A DNA stretch of 34,164 bases, from contig LLEY01000325.1 of assembly GCA_001414485.1 (NCBI GenBank), positions 1-34,164 on the forward strand. The letters are read 5' to 3'. Shown one piece after another: positions 12,261 through 21,813 of this stretch. Position 1 is the stretch's first letter, and each line of letters starts with the position of its first letter. Made by a program: the position numbers and the translations under genes. The notes under the pieces were generated by a model that ran no database searches, was not told the origin of the DNA, and saw only the letters and a program-made list of their open reading frames with translations. Source of the DNA: Calycina herbarum. Its lineage: Eukaryota > Ascomycota > Leotiomycetes > Helotiales > Pezizellaceae.

Positions 12261-13349
12261 AACGAGCAATCTTTCTAAATATAAGGTTCTATAGTCTTAT
12301 CTTTTCTCTAAAGGATTTAGGATTAAAGGAAGAAATAATCCTTATATTATTAATTAAACTATAAACTACGGGGTAGGAGATCTTCGTCTTATTCTAGAAT
12401 TAAGCAGCTGTAGTATATAGGTCATCGCCTAATAATCCTACGAGATTAGCGGTAGCATTTTCCTAGTAGCCCTTCTTAACTTAGAGGTGGTTTCTAAGAT
12501 ATACCTAGTAGATAAGAATTAGGTTGTATAAATAGAATATAAAATTATAGTATTAAGAGAATCTAGGACAAAAGTTAGTATTTATAAAGTAGAAACGTGA
12601 TTCTCTATATATACATATAGGAGTGATATAATATAGTATATCTTACAAATTCTCGAAGCAAGACCTTTTATAGACGATTTCTATCTATATCTCCTAGATG
12701 TCCTCTAACACTATAGGGAAACAATGTTAGAAAAGCACTAGTAAAGTATATAGGGTCTGTGAAAGATAAAAGAGGCAGTAGACCTAGGATACTCTTATAA
12801 GAGATATGTAGGTTAACTGGATTAGAAGAAGACTCTATACCAGGGCCGGCACTGCTTCCTATTTACTAAGCGTGAACACCTTTAAAATCCCTATACTCTA
12901 GAACTTCCTAAAGACTAGTAAGTAAAGCGGCAGTAGTCTGCGGATCCTAGCCGTAGAAGTTAGAAAAGAACGACTGAGAGAGAATTATACCTAGCTTAGT
13001 ATCCGTCACCTCTGTATTAAGCTCGTTTTTAAATAAGCTATCTTATAGAGAAGTTATATAGCCCTCCCGCTTATCTTAAACAGTTATATTACTTTGTAAA
13101 GTAATAAAAGCATTGCGAATTTCCTATAGGATATAATCCTAGGGCTAGGAATCTAGTAGTTCATAATCAATTATTACTAACTTATATACAGGGTTATAAG
13201 CGTATAGCTATAATAAGGTATATAAAACCTTATCCTTATTAATAGAGCAGAAGCGAGCGAGGTTCGCTTCTAATAGCAGGGTCTCTTGTTCCTAGCTGAC
13301 GGTAATCGTCGTATAATTATACAGCTTCTTTATTAATAAAATAGAAAGG

Positions 13350-14000
13350 AGATTACTTAGGTCCTGCTTTACAGTAACATAATAACCGCGTGCCCCTCAG
13401 TAACTCATACCCTTCTAAGCACTAGAAGTAAGCTTAAGGAAAGCACTAATAACATAAGCACGAGTAATAAATCGTTCCTCGACAGTGTTAAGGTCCTAAA
13501 GAGTAGTAGGATAATCTTAGTAAAATAATCGATTAACAAAGTTCCTAGCCGATAAGGGCAGAGTTTTCTTCTCTATAATATAAGAATTGTAGATAAGATA
13601 AAGAGATGCCTAACTGTTGGCAATTACGTAGGAATCTAGACTAGTCTAACTTTATTAGAGGTAGTACTATAAATTCGCATCTTAAAGAGAGATAGAAATA
13701 GTAGAATCCTCTTAGAATAGACCTCTACAAATCCTATAAGGTAGTTGTATAGTAGCATGCGTAATAGCTCCTTAATAAGCCTTTATATAAGACATCTAGA
13801 TTTCTAGTATAATAACTTTAGGGAATTCCAAAGATAGCCTATCTATAGATTCAAACTCTTACCTAAGAAAAGAGGGGATCATGCCATCATAGTTAACTAT
13901 AAAGCATAGAGCATTCGTCGCCCTAAAAGAAACCTCGTTAAAGGCGACTTTAGGACTAGAATAGATAGGCGACTATACCTTAAACCTCGGTCTTCTACAC
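13350..14000 (-). pseudogene. Helitron copy 2: DUF6570-like region
   Basis: Translation through stops gives a block opening ALCFIVNYDGMIPSFLR, then NTVEERFITRAYVISAFLKL and GARGYYVTVKQDLSNL. It matches the pattern of the DUF6570 domain that precedes Helitron_like_N in many fungal Helitron transposases (a short Glu-Arg helix followed by a small Gly-rich strand). The corresponding region of copy 1 is at about 4790-5360. Domain naming is from memory of the family pattern. Confidence 0.65.
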
Positions 14001-15084
14001 CTACGAGTCTCCTTTTCATACGGGCCTTGTCGGGCCGCTGACTAGGCGCTGGACGCGTCCTATCGCGGACAGCTTCTAGAGCGAGCCCTAATGGTAAAGG
14101 ATCTCTTATCCTTAATATCCTAGATAGTACTTAGTTTATATAATCTGTAGATATACTAGGCAAACACACCTTAAAACCCTGTCTCCTCTAACCTCAGACC
14201 TCCTCTTTATACTAGTCTCTGCCGGCAGCTTACGTTGTTTAATCCAACGTGCTCTGGCTTCTAAATGCTAGAGTTCCTATTCTTACGCATTTCTAACATC
14301 CCTATTAAGACTGAGAATCTCCCTAGAGGCCGCGTCTAGTTGTTCGGCTGCTCGTCGCTACTGAACCTACTGAATAGAAGCTTCATCATATATACGCTGT
14401 CGCTCCTAGTCCCGCTTTATTTACTTCGAGTCCCTTGAGGAAAATCTTTATGCCTGGGACTGTAGGTGTTTAGGGATAGTACCAAGCTTACGCTAGTCTG
14501 CTTGATACTCCAGCTCCTAGACTCTCTTCCTTTGGAGTTCGATCGTAATTAACCGCTGTTAATTTTCCACCTACTGCTTAGCACCATCTAGGCTAGGTTG
14601 AACATTAGAAGAAGAAGAAGAAGCCATATTCATAGATAAACCGACGACTCTATAAAACAGTAAACCAAACCCTAGATATAGTAATTCGTACAACTTCTCA
14701 ACGACGTAGATAAGATAACAATGTTAAACACGAGAATTCTAACCTAGAATAGAAAGGCCACCCTAGAAGGAAATCTTGGATCTTATGCTAAGGAACACCT
14801 AAAAGAAACCTCCCTAATGCTAGGCATAAGAGGTAGAGCCCTATACAATCTTTTAGAATTTCCACGACTAATATATTAGCACGATATATGTAGCCACGCT
14901 AAAGCCGCATGTTTGCTTAAATTATAATAGCGAAATGTTTGCTTAAAGGCATATATGCGGCCAGATCAGGAGCGGGTCGGGGTTAAATATTACAACCGAA
15001 GGCGGCTATACGCGGCCATATGTGAGGTAAACCCCTTTAAAAGCTCGGCTAAACCTTTGGGCCTACGAAGGGCAAGAAGGAGAG

Positions 15085-15219
15085 ATGTGGTATGGGTTAG
15101 CATCGAAGTCCCTTCTTCTTTTAGCAAGCTAAAAGTACGAAGGCAAAAAAAAAGGGTAATGTGGTATGGGTTAGCATCGAAGTCCCTTCTTCTTTTAGCA
15201 AGCTAAAAGTACGAAGGCA
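15085..15219. repeat. 61 bp direct repeat, two copies with 74 bp period
   Basis: Positions 15085-15145 and 15159-15219 appear identical base for base (starting ATGTGGTATGGGTTAGCATC, ending ACGAAGGCA), separated by an A-rich 13 bp spacer. The pair sits exactly at the right edge of Helitron copy 2 and of the RIP compartment. Being identical and not visibly RIPed, it is young or too short to be a RIP target. Each copy holds a small inverted motif (TTAGCAAGCTAA). Confidence 0.85.
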
Positions 15220-15333
15220 CATCAGTTTTCCACCAAATACTTATATGAAGCGGTTATCATTATCTGCTCATTTATTCATAAAGCATGATAAATTTGGAGT
15301 GGCATACTATTCTTGTTCTTGTTAACTTAGTTT

Positions 15334-15781
15334 TTAGTCTCTACATCGTCTAATTTCTATCTCTTCATCTTCCCCATCTCCAGCTGCATCCTCGTCATCT
15401 GGTAAATAATTAGTACGGGTGGTCGGAATTAAAATGACAAAAGGGCATTTACTTACTTAATCCCTCATCATCTTTATTTCCATCTCCATTGTTGTTTTCC
15501 GAGTTTTCGAATTCCTCGCCCTCTTCTACCTCTTCGCCGCCTTCTAACTCTTCCACCTCCTCATTCACGGTTTCTCCAATCCCATTCTCAGAACCCTCTC
15601 TTTCCCCAACGTCTTCGCTTCCCTCTTCACCTCCTTCGCCCTCTTCTTCCAAAAGTTCGTCCGGTCGGACATTTGGAGTGTTCATGAAATCTTTCCCTCT
15701 GTTCTCCGTCGTATTTGGGAGACTAACGACTCGATCCTCATCTTGGCCTTGGGTGAGCAGATTTGCTACGAAACTCGCCAT
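15334..15781 (-). CDS. Small acidic protein, two exons, function unknown
   Basis: Exon 1 runs 15781-15457 and exon 2 15398-15334; the intron (15456-15399, 58 bp) has GTAAGT, a TACTAAT branch site and ends CCAG. The product is 129 aa. Residues 1-40 are ordinary (starts MASFVANLLTQGQDEDRVVS); residues 42-125 are strongly acidic and low in complexity, rich in Glu, Gly and Asp, and the tail ends IRRCRD. The second exon continues the acidic composition, which supports the splice. No signal peptide or known domain is seen. It lies about 115 bp from the transposon edge, with a TATA box upstream. It could be a real lineage-specific gene or a small disordered nuclear-type protein; the low-complexity plus-strand Ser/Pro frame over it is a shadow. 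Confidence 0.6.
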
Positions 15782-15947
15782 TTTTGTTGGTTTCTTTTCG
15801 TGGTTTTTTTGTGTAGGTGGAAGGTTAAAATATCTTGAAGTGGGTTAGAATTGGGGGAGGAAATGATTTTTGGTGGAACGGTTGAGCTAGAATGAATTCT
15901 CGAAATGGATTGACAAATTAATCCGCAAGAGAGGAAGACGCCGCGGG

Positions 15948-15955
15948 CTTTTATA
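15948..15955 (-). promoter_or_regulatory. TATA box upstream of the acidic protein gene
   Basis: TATAAAAG on the minus strand, about 167 bp before the ATG at 15781, in a locally GC-richer setting. Confidence 0.4.
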
Positions 15956-16813
15956 AGTTTACTCTGGAACTTTTTTGTTTAGTGATTAGTTGGTTGATGG
16001 TTTGGAGCGGGAAATGAGAATATAAGCAGGTGATAGCCTTTTTGTAGGCTATGTTCAGTACCCTAGTTTCGGTTGAAACAATGCTTGAAGAGAATACGGA
16101 TTGCGTTTGATAAATGTTCTCTGGTAGTTTGGTTATTTAGAAGGGGAGAAGCCGAAGGGAAGGTGGCAAACGTGTGTTATTACAACAGAAATTTAGTACA
16201 TGAAGTTCTTTCTATAAGATCTCTACAGAGAAAAGAATATACAAAGTCCCAATTTCTAAAGGAAGTATTTATAAGAAAAATCTAGATCCTGCTCAACCAC
16301 TCTTTATATCGCTTTTATAATGCCATCCCAACCCAGTAGCTCCTCCCTACCGAAGAGATAGTATTCTTTTGTCCTCTAATGATCGTGAATCGACATGTCA
16401 TACCCATTGCGAGTCTATATTTTAGAACAAAGAGAAGAGAAAACAAAAGAAAAGAGAGAAAGAGAGAAACCCTAGTCCTTGACTTCTACCAGCTTCACCC
16501 AATGTACACCCGGAAGCTCACAAGGTCCCTTTTCCTCCCATAGGCTCGTGATCTGCATTCTCCAAACACCAAGATCAGGGTTTCCTCTCAGAAGGGAGGT
16601 CTCTAAAAGTCGTACAAAATCTCGTTTTCAATTCATTCGAAACAACCATGATGGTGGACGTTGCATTATTTTATTGAGACCCATGGTGTCAGAGCTGCTC
16701 CTACCTTTTGTTATCCGATCTCTCTGGAATTTTCGGAGTTTTTGCGGAGACTTAAACATAAACGTGTTCGGCCATAGGCGATATCAAGCGCCACTTTCGT
16801 TACCCTTCATGCT
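15956..16813. other. Intergenic, no gene recognised
   Basis: Open frames here are short and not protein-like. A purine-rich tract (AGAGAAGAGAAAACAAAAGA and onward) lies at about 16431-16470. It is moderately AT-rich, without the strong RIP look of the left block. Confidence 0.5.
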
Positions 16814-19200
16814 TCAGTATCGATTCCTGTTGCCAATACCATAACTCTTGTCTTTGGCCTCTTTCAAATACCGAATTCGCAACGCCAAATCCTCATCAGT
16901 GTCTCCTTTGGTGAGGTCTGGAACGATTGCATGTATGGCTGATGGTGTGAGGATATCTGGTACACTTCGAGGGATTGACTCGGGGCCGATGCTGGATGGA
17001 CCGCTCGAATATACATAGGCCGATCCCGGAAATAATGGCGTGCTGTATAGCTGGTAATGGGAAACTTCTGAGATAATGGTCTGGTGCTTGGCTGGTGAGG
17101 AGTTCTTCTACTTTTGTTAGGAAGATTGACATGTTGTGGGACCGATGCTGCAGGTGAATGAGGTCGTGAGGGAGGCGAGTGAAGAGATAAACTAAAATAA
17201 ACACTGTTAAAAACTCTCTAACAGACTTATAAAAAGAGACGATCTTACCTGGATGAGGCCACGCCCTCAGGACCATTTTCATTCACCCCTCCTTGCTCAA
17301 GGCCGTCAATATTGCTTGGGGGGTGATCGGGCTCCCCACTTGAAGAAAGGTCTGTTGATGCCCTGTTCTCAGTTGCTACGGACGCACTTCCAGCCTCAAA
17401 TAGGCGCATTTCACTAGTACTTACGGGAGGGTCTTCTTCCTGCGCCATGCTGCGAATACAATCATTGTGATGCCCATTGAAGACCTGAGCATCACTGGAT
17501 GCTTTTGAGCAAGTGGAACATTTGATCGTGGCATTTGGAGCATAGCCGGATGAATTTGGAGAGGAGGGCGTCTGATCTACACCGTGGACTGAGGTAAAGT
17601 GGCGGGTTTTGTCGTATTTCCGAGCAAAGCGTTTACCATGATATTTATAAGTTTAAACGGGACATTTTTTAGAGCGTTCGTCCTAATAGGTAAGTATATA
17701 TGATTTTAGGTCTTTAAAGAGTGTGCCGCATTCTAGATATGTGTAGCAGCCTTTTTTGATGTGTTCCTCGTCGTTTGTTGACAAACTAAACGTTTCTATG
17801 ACTGCTGGCTATTTAGAGGCAAAAGTTGAATATACCGACGTTGGGTACTGCTAGTCAAGGATAGAAGGGCCTGAATTTAGATGAATTGGCTGAGATACTG
17901 GAATATGAGGCTGAAGCTGTTTTATATTTATGTACCTACCTCCTATGTGTTTGTCACTTAGGCTTAGGAGAGTGTATTTATTTCCCGGCGGATCTTAAGG
18001 GGAATTTAGCTTCGTGTTTTATATCTAGCAGTTATCTATATCATTTTAAATTAGTATATTACTAATTTCATCATAGCTATTAGCATAACTGTTGGTTTTT
18101 AAATAGGCTAAATAAACTTAGCGAGCACTGTTGGTCTTTCTATTACTCGATGCCCTATCGTTATTTGGACTATAACTATAGCTATTATTTCTCGGTCAAG
18201 AGTTAGTATTATCGTGGAAGTTGTCTAGATTACTATCGTTAGATCCTCTACTATCGTCACAATCGTGATCTCTATTATGGGTTTCGTTTATAAAAACTAG
18301 ATTTGATGTTCCACTTCTTCGATAGTAGATGTCGAGCTAGAGCTTGTGTTCGACGCCATATTTTTCTTTCTAAAGAAGGTCTGTTAGTGGATTCTGTTCT
18401 TCGGAGGCTATTTTGAAATATTCTTTTACGTACTCTACGCTTTTACCTCGACTATCTTCACCTCGACTGTTTAAAGCTTTCTTGTAAAAACCACAGACCT
18501 TATAGAAGAAGTTAAACACCTCAAACCTGCAGGTTCTCTTCAATTGTACTACTTCTATATCAGAGTAATTATACTCCTTTTTCAAGTGTGTTAAGAAGTT
18601 ATCATCTCGATAAGCTAGCCTGTAATTCAAACCCGAAGAACAAGGGACCCTGGTTTGCGGATTAATTTTAGGACATTCCTAAATATGCTTGGGAAAATGA
18701 GTTCGATTGACATGTTCAGCTCAGCGTTCTACGATAAAAGAATTATCGCAATCGGGACATAGGTATTGCACCGAGACCTTTTTGCGTTTTGGGTCTGGTG
18801 AAGGAAGACTGGATGGAATCTTAACGCATGTCTTAGATGGTCTGCCACGTTTTGCCTTGGGGGGAATTGGGATTTATTGGTCTGCAGGTATTGGAGATAT
18901 GGTTTGTGATTTTGCTGGAGTCCTGGTGGTAGTGCTTTATGAAGAACTGATCTCACTAGAATCTTCTAGGTTCTCGGGAGACGACGGGCATTGACATGCT
19001 CACTTTTGCATTCGAAGGTGGTGACGTGCAAACAGTTCTAACCTTCTAGATCTCTCATCCTTGAACCACGACAGAACTTCCTCCATAATGTAACCAACTT
19101 TGCTAGCGAAGTCACCCATCTCCTCGGCTGTCATCAAAGAGGGATCCGGGTGAGAATTGTAGACTCTATCCAAAGACCGATGTCGATCCCGAAAGGACAT
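16814..19200 (-). pseudogene. Decayed homeodomain, AT-hook and C2H2 zinc-finger protein gene
   Basis: One frame can be read from 19200 to 17249 through many stops, then across an intron (donor GTAAGA at 17248; CTGCAG acceptor at 17149-17148 fits the phase) to a stop at 16814. In order: a homeodomain-like helix ending SWFKDERSRR (about 19110-19030), an AT-hook KRGRPSK (about 18850), a finger starting YLCPDC (about 18780) followed by THFPKHI*ECPK (stop at a Trp position), a CRFEVFNFFYKVCGFYKKAL block (18500), an Asn/Ser-rich linker, GCYTYLECGTLFKDLKSYIL (17740-17690; Cys and His of a finger changed to Tyr), KRFARKYDKTRH (17640), and KCSTCSKASSDAQVFNGHHNDC (split here as two parts, KCSTCSK and GHHNDC). 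Ligand loss and TAG at Gln positions from 18640 to 17650 are RIP-like. It resembles a common fungal C2H2 family from memory. The start is uncertain. Confidence 0.75.
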
Positions 19201-19603
19201 CGGTGGAGCACATGTTGGACTGAAAAGGGCATATTCGGACCCTTTGAACTCTTGAAAAAGTAAGCTTTACTCTTCCCTCCCAAATTTTGAGCTGGCTCAT
19301 ACCGAAAACGGGGGTTTGTAAAATGCCCGGAAATTTCAGCTTCTTGAAGGCTACTTTGCGTAGCATCTGATGTGATATTCCATGTCTGCTGCGAGTCCGA
19401 ACAAGCTTCCCTGTCAGTGATTCGCTTGAGGCATCAAATAGAGTCCTTACCGAAAGGTGTTGTGTATCCTGGGATGAACCCAACCCATCCCAGAAAGCCA
19501 TCAGCCTCAAATGATAGAATTTGGGGAAAGTCTTCTGTTGTTCCTCGTCTAAGTTTCACAGTCGCAGCCCTCTTCTCAAGTGGGTCGTGTATTAGAATGC
19601 GAC
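19134..19603 (-). pseudogene. Decayed or partial ORF of unknown function
   Basis: A second minus-strand frame, offset from the zinc-finger pseudogene and overlapping its first 66 bp, reads like protein. It begins GRILIHDPLEKRAATVKLRR after a good acceptor (TTCTTTTCAG, ending 19604), passes one TGA near 19430, and continues with ISGHFTNPRFRYEPAQNLGG and PFSVQHVLHRCPFGIDIGLW to a TGA at 19134. I do not recognise it. No convincing upstream exon or start was found. Either this frame or the overlapping 5' end of the zinc-finger frame may be fortuitous. Removing the GTAAGG...ACAG 40 bp interval would shift the frame, so that TGA is probably a real lesion. Confidence 0.4.
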
Positions 19604-19639
19604 CTGAAAAGAACCATCAGCTCTAGCACGCAATGGCGA

Positions 19640-20338
19640 GTGAAAGTGGATTGATGCATGGTCAGCTGGGAATTTGGAGAGTTTATGGTTGCGGCGACCT
19701 GGTATGAGGCGATGCAAAAGGCGGAAGGCGGAATGAGATTTGAACAAAGATTTGAACAGTCTTGATTTCAAAAGAAAGATTAGCAAGAAGCGTGATGAAA
19801 AGGAAAGAATATAGGCACTGGGCAGTGAAGGCGGACAGTATAAGGAGAATTAAAGGTAAAACAGTGGAAGTATAAATTGCGGGTCGTAATTTGTAAAGGA
19901 GAAACTCGTTAAACGAGAAGGGAAAGGGGATGGCGAAACGGAAAGGGAAACAAATTCGCTTGATCTCACTATATTGGGCGAGGTAACCAAATATTTCTTC
20001 TAGGACAAGGCACACAAGTTGCCAAGTCTTTCAGATATTAAATTGTATGATTTGTTAAGTTACAGTCTACTTTAAATATCACAGTGTTTCAGGACCAGTG
20101 ATGACGAGGATGAGCATTGCTTTCAAGAGGGAAGTTTAATTTGCTATATTGGAATAAGGAAAGAGAGAGAAATACGAAGGAAAAGTGCTGTAACCCAATG
20201 AAAAACCGCACCAGCTGGCCTGACTGAAATGAACAAAACATGTAAACAAAAACAAGCGCATCCAGCGCTGATCCACAGAACAAGATACGAAATCATTGGA
20301 TGATGCTGAATTCGCAATCCCTACAACAGTTATTTCTT
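19640..20338. other. Intergenic, no gene recognised
   Basis: Several minus-strand open frames exist here but have no start context, domain or composition that suggests a real protein. Part will be the 3' untranslated region and terminator of the secreted-protein gene ending at 20339. Confidence 0.5.
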
Positions 20339-21265
20339 TCATGGAAGACCATTTTTTTTGAAAAAAGCGACATCTTTCGCCTCATCGCCGACTTGAAGAT
20401 TGATTAACCCATATGGACTACCGAAACTGCTTCGCTTTTGCGGATCATCAGATTTTTGAATATTGACAAGTCCGAAGGGTTCTCCAAATGTGCTGCGTCT
20501 ATGTGCTTGTTCGGGTGTCTGAACTGGTTGGATCATAATTTTATGAAACGCGACGATAGAATAGACAGTCTGTTTGTTGAAAAATCCGTATTTGAGTTCG
20601 TGGGTTGTCTGAGCGGCCTGGTGTATAGCATTTTTGCAGAGATCCATCAAATCGTACTTTGGTAGGTTCTCTGTGTCCATGGGAGTAAACGTGACTAAGA
20701 GGTGCAAGTATCTTTTGTCGTGAACGAGGGTAATGCCCTTTTTGTGGGTCCCTTGGATGTTGTAGTTAAAGGTGCCTGATTTTGTTGTCTGGTGAGGATC
20801 GACTTTCGTAATCTCCGAACAAATTGGCGTAGACCACTCCCTTTCAAGATTTCCAGCCTCTAGAAAGTTTGTTGGAATTACGTCTAGATTTGGACGATCT
20901 CCAGTTTGGTCGAAAAAACCCACGGCTGGTGGTGGCTCTCGAGCTTCTAGGCCACGTCGAGTGATTTTTGCAGCAACTTGTTCTCCTGGAACAATCAATG
21001 GAGGAGCTTGAATTGCTCTTTTTGCAATGATCTCGTCACTGGAATACCCAGGGCCTGGGTCAATTCGCGGAAGATCTCGTTTGGATTGACAGTTTGTACA
21101 CTCAACAATATCGGCTGTAGCGAGCAAGTTGCTCGAACTGCTATTGATGAAATTGTGGTTTTTGTCGTAAAGACAGTCTGCGAGTTGAGCTGGGGCAGGA
21201 CTGGCTAGCGGTATTGCGCATGCAACTCCGAATGTCACGGAAAACGCCAGGACTTGATAAAGCAT
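20339..21265 (-). CDS. Secreted Kex2-processed protein with C-terminal peptide repeats
   Basis: Single exon, 308 aa. I chose the ATG at 21265 because it gives a clean signal peptide (MLYQVLAFSVTFGVACA, cleavage near 17); the upstream in-frame ATG adds 27 residues that would spoil it. A Cys-containing segment follows (Cys31, Cys56, Cys59; NSS sequon at 41), then dibasic sites KR63, KR83 and RR104, suggesting a propeptide cut by Kex2. Residues about 110-250 look like a folded domain (ending YGFFNKQTVYSIVAFHKIMI). The tail has two related blocks behind dibasic sites: RR257-STFGEPFGLVNIQ and KR278-SSFGSPYGLINLQ. It is divergent to another secreted 308 aa protein. No known family is recognised; candidate roles are effector, adhesion-type surface protein or source of short peptides. 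Confidence 0.8.
   Translation of the reverse strand: MLYQVLAFSVTFGVACAIPLASPAPAQLADCLYDKNHNFINSSSSNLLATADIVECTNCQSKRDLPRIDPGPGYSSDEIIAKRAIQAPPLIVPGEQVAAKITRRGLEAREPPPAVGFFDQTGDRPNLDVIPTNFLEAGNLEREWSTPICSEITKVDPHQTTKSGTFNYNIQGTHKKGITLVHDKRYLHLLVTFTPMDTENLPKYDLMDLCKNAIHQAAQTTHELKYGFFNKQTVYSIVAFHKIMIQPVQTPEQAHRRSTFGEPFGLVNIQKSDDPQKRSSFGSPYGLINLQVGDEAKDVAFFKKNGLP
20393..20494 (-). repeat. Two in-frame 63 bp units coding STFGEPFGLVNIQ and SSFGSPYGLINLQ
   Basis: The encoded blocks are at 20494-20456 and 20431-20393, residues 258-270 and 279-291, a period of 21 residues. They share S-[TS]-F-G-x-P-[FY]-G-L-[VI]-N-[IL]-Q, and each follows a dibasic site (RR, KR). Substitutions are conservative, which suggests selection on the peptide rather than fresh duplication. 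Confidence 0.85.
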
Positions 21266-21813
21266 CGTTGCGGGCAAAAATGAGCTGGAGGGGGCGAAGA
21301 GATGAAGCGTGAAGTGGGAGGTTCTTGGATTGTTTGCGAAAACCAAAGACAGTAAAATGCTTGTTTAAATTGTAGCTGTTGAGATGAAACCAAGAACTTC
21401 AAATGAGGATAGGATGTGGGAGTTGATGAGGAGGATTGGATGTGCGCTGAAGAACTCAACACTTGGTGGAAAGGTCTCATGCGATTATTCCAGTTGGTTG
21501 AAACCAACAGAATGTGAGATTATACCTTGTTATTTTTCCTGGAATTGAAAAAAATGTGATTATCAAGGCAGAATGTGTAACTTTTCACTTCACAAGGCAG
21601 ACTCAAACGTAAGATGACAGTTGTTATTTGTTTGCAGAATGTTATATAAGAGGCCTTATGTCTCCAGCATACGAGTAGCAGAAGACTCTACAGATCACAC
21701 CAAGTCAAACTTCTTCCATTCTTATGTATTGAGCTCTTTATTTCAAAAACCGAACCCCTACTTCTCAATATACAAAAGAGACGCCTTTTCTACTTAGCTT
21801 CCAACCTTCCACG
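21266..21813. promoter_or_regulatory. Shared divergent promoter of the two secreted-protein genes
   Basis: A 548 bp spacer between the start codons at 21265 (minus) and 21814 (plus). It contains a direct repeat CAAGGCAGA at 21564-21572 and 21593-21601 (29 bp apart), several CAGAATGT motifs (about 21508, 21569 and 21635) and a TATA element facing the plus gene. Divergent pairs with a short spacer are often co-regulated in fungi; that is inference here. Confidence 0.5.
21643..21649 (+). promoter_or_regulatory. TATA box for the plus-strand secreted protein gene
   Basis: TATATAA within GTTATATAAGAGG, about 165 bp before the ATG at 21814, leaving a pyrimidine- and CA-rich leader typical of a well-expressed fungal gene. 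Confidence 0.5.

Larger units (their letters stand above)
1..15075. other. RIP-mutated, AT-rich transposon compartment
   Basis: The whole stretch is dominated by TA dinucleotides with few CA and TG, while CG, CC and GG remain, which is the footprint of repeat-induced point mutation. Direct proof comes from recognisable transposon proteins: stop codons fall where the family has Gln or Trp (CAG/CAA to TAG/TAA, TGG to TAG), and His codons have become Tyr. No intact gene is present; open frames here are short and accidental. The composition changes sharply near 15225, where ordinary gene-like DNA begins. Dinucleotide ratios were judged by eye, not computed. Confidence 0.9.
8480..15075 (-). mobile_element. 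RIP-killed near-complete Helitron, copy 2
   Basis: A single minus-strand reading frame with many stops can be followed from ATG at 14627 to about 8480 (roughly 6.1 kb, near 2000 codons, a normal size for a fungal RepHel protein). It begins MASSSSSNVQPSLDGAKQ, and nearly every stop in the first 150 codons stands at a CAG/CAA-type position (for example QRKRV*ELEYQAD*RK). Domain order is coiled coil, DUF6570-like, Helitron_like_N, Rep, PIF1 helicase, as expected for a rolling-circle Helitron. About 450 bp of 5' non-coding sequence precedes the ATG. The exact 5' TC and 3' CTRR ends were not resolved. It cannot encode an active transposase. Confidence 0.85.

Noticed and set aside
14955..15206. Plus-strand 83-codon frame at the right edge of the Helitron
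   Set aside because: It spans the non-coding Helitron end and the 61 bp repeat; Arg/Lys-rich nonsense with no start context.
15489..15848. Ser/Pro-rich plus-strand frame
   Set aside because: It is the antisense shadow of the acidic minus-strand gene, whose intron and TATA support the other strand.
16896..17282. Minus-strand 128-codon frame as an independent gene
   Set aside because: It crosses the donor site of the zinc-finger pseudogene; the neighbouring frame to 16814 reads better and fits the intron phase.
19683..20015. Hydrophobic minus-strand frame as a membrane protein
   Set aside because: No convincing start, hydrophobicity follows from AT-rich codons, and no homologous pattern was recognised.
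20438..21208. Plus-strand frames across the secreted-protein gene
   Set aside because: Shadows of the minus-strand gene with signal peptide and dibasic repeats.
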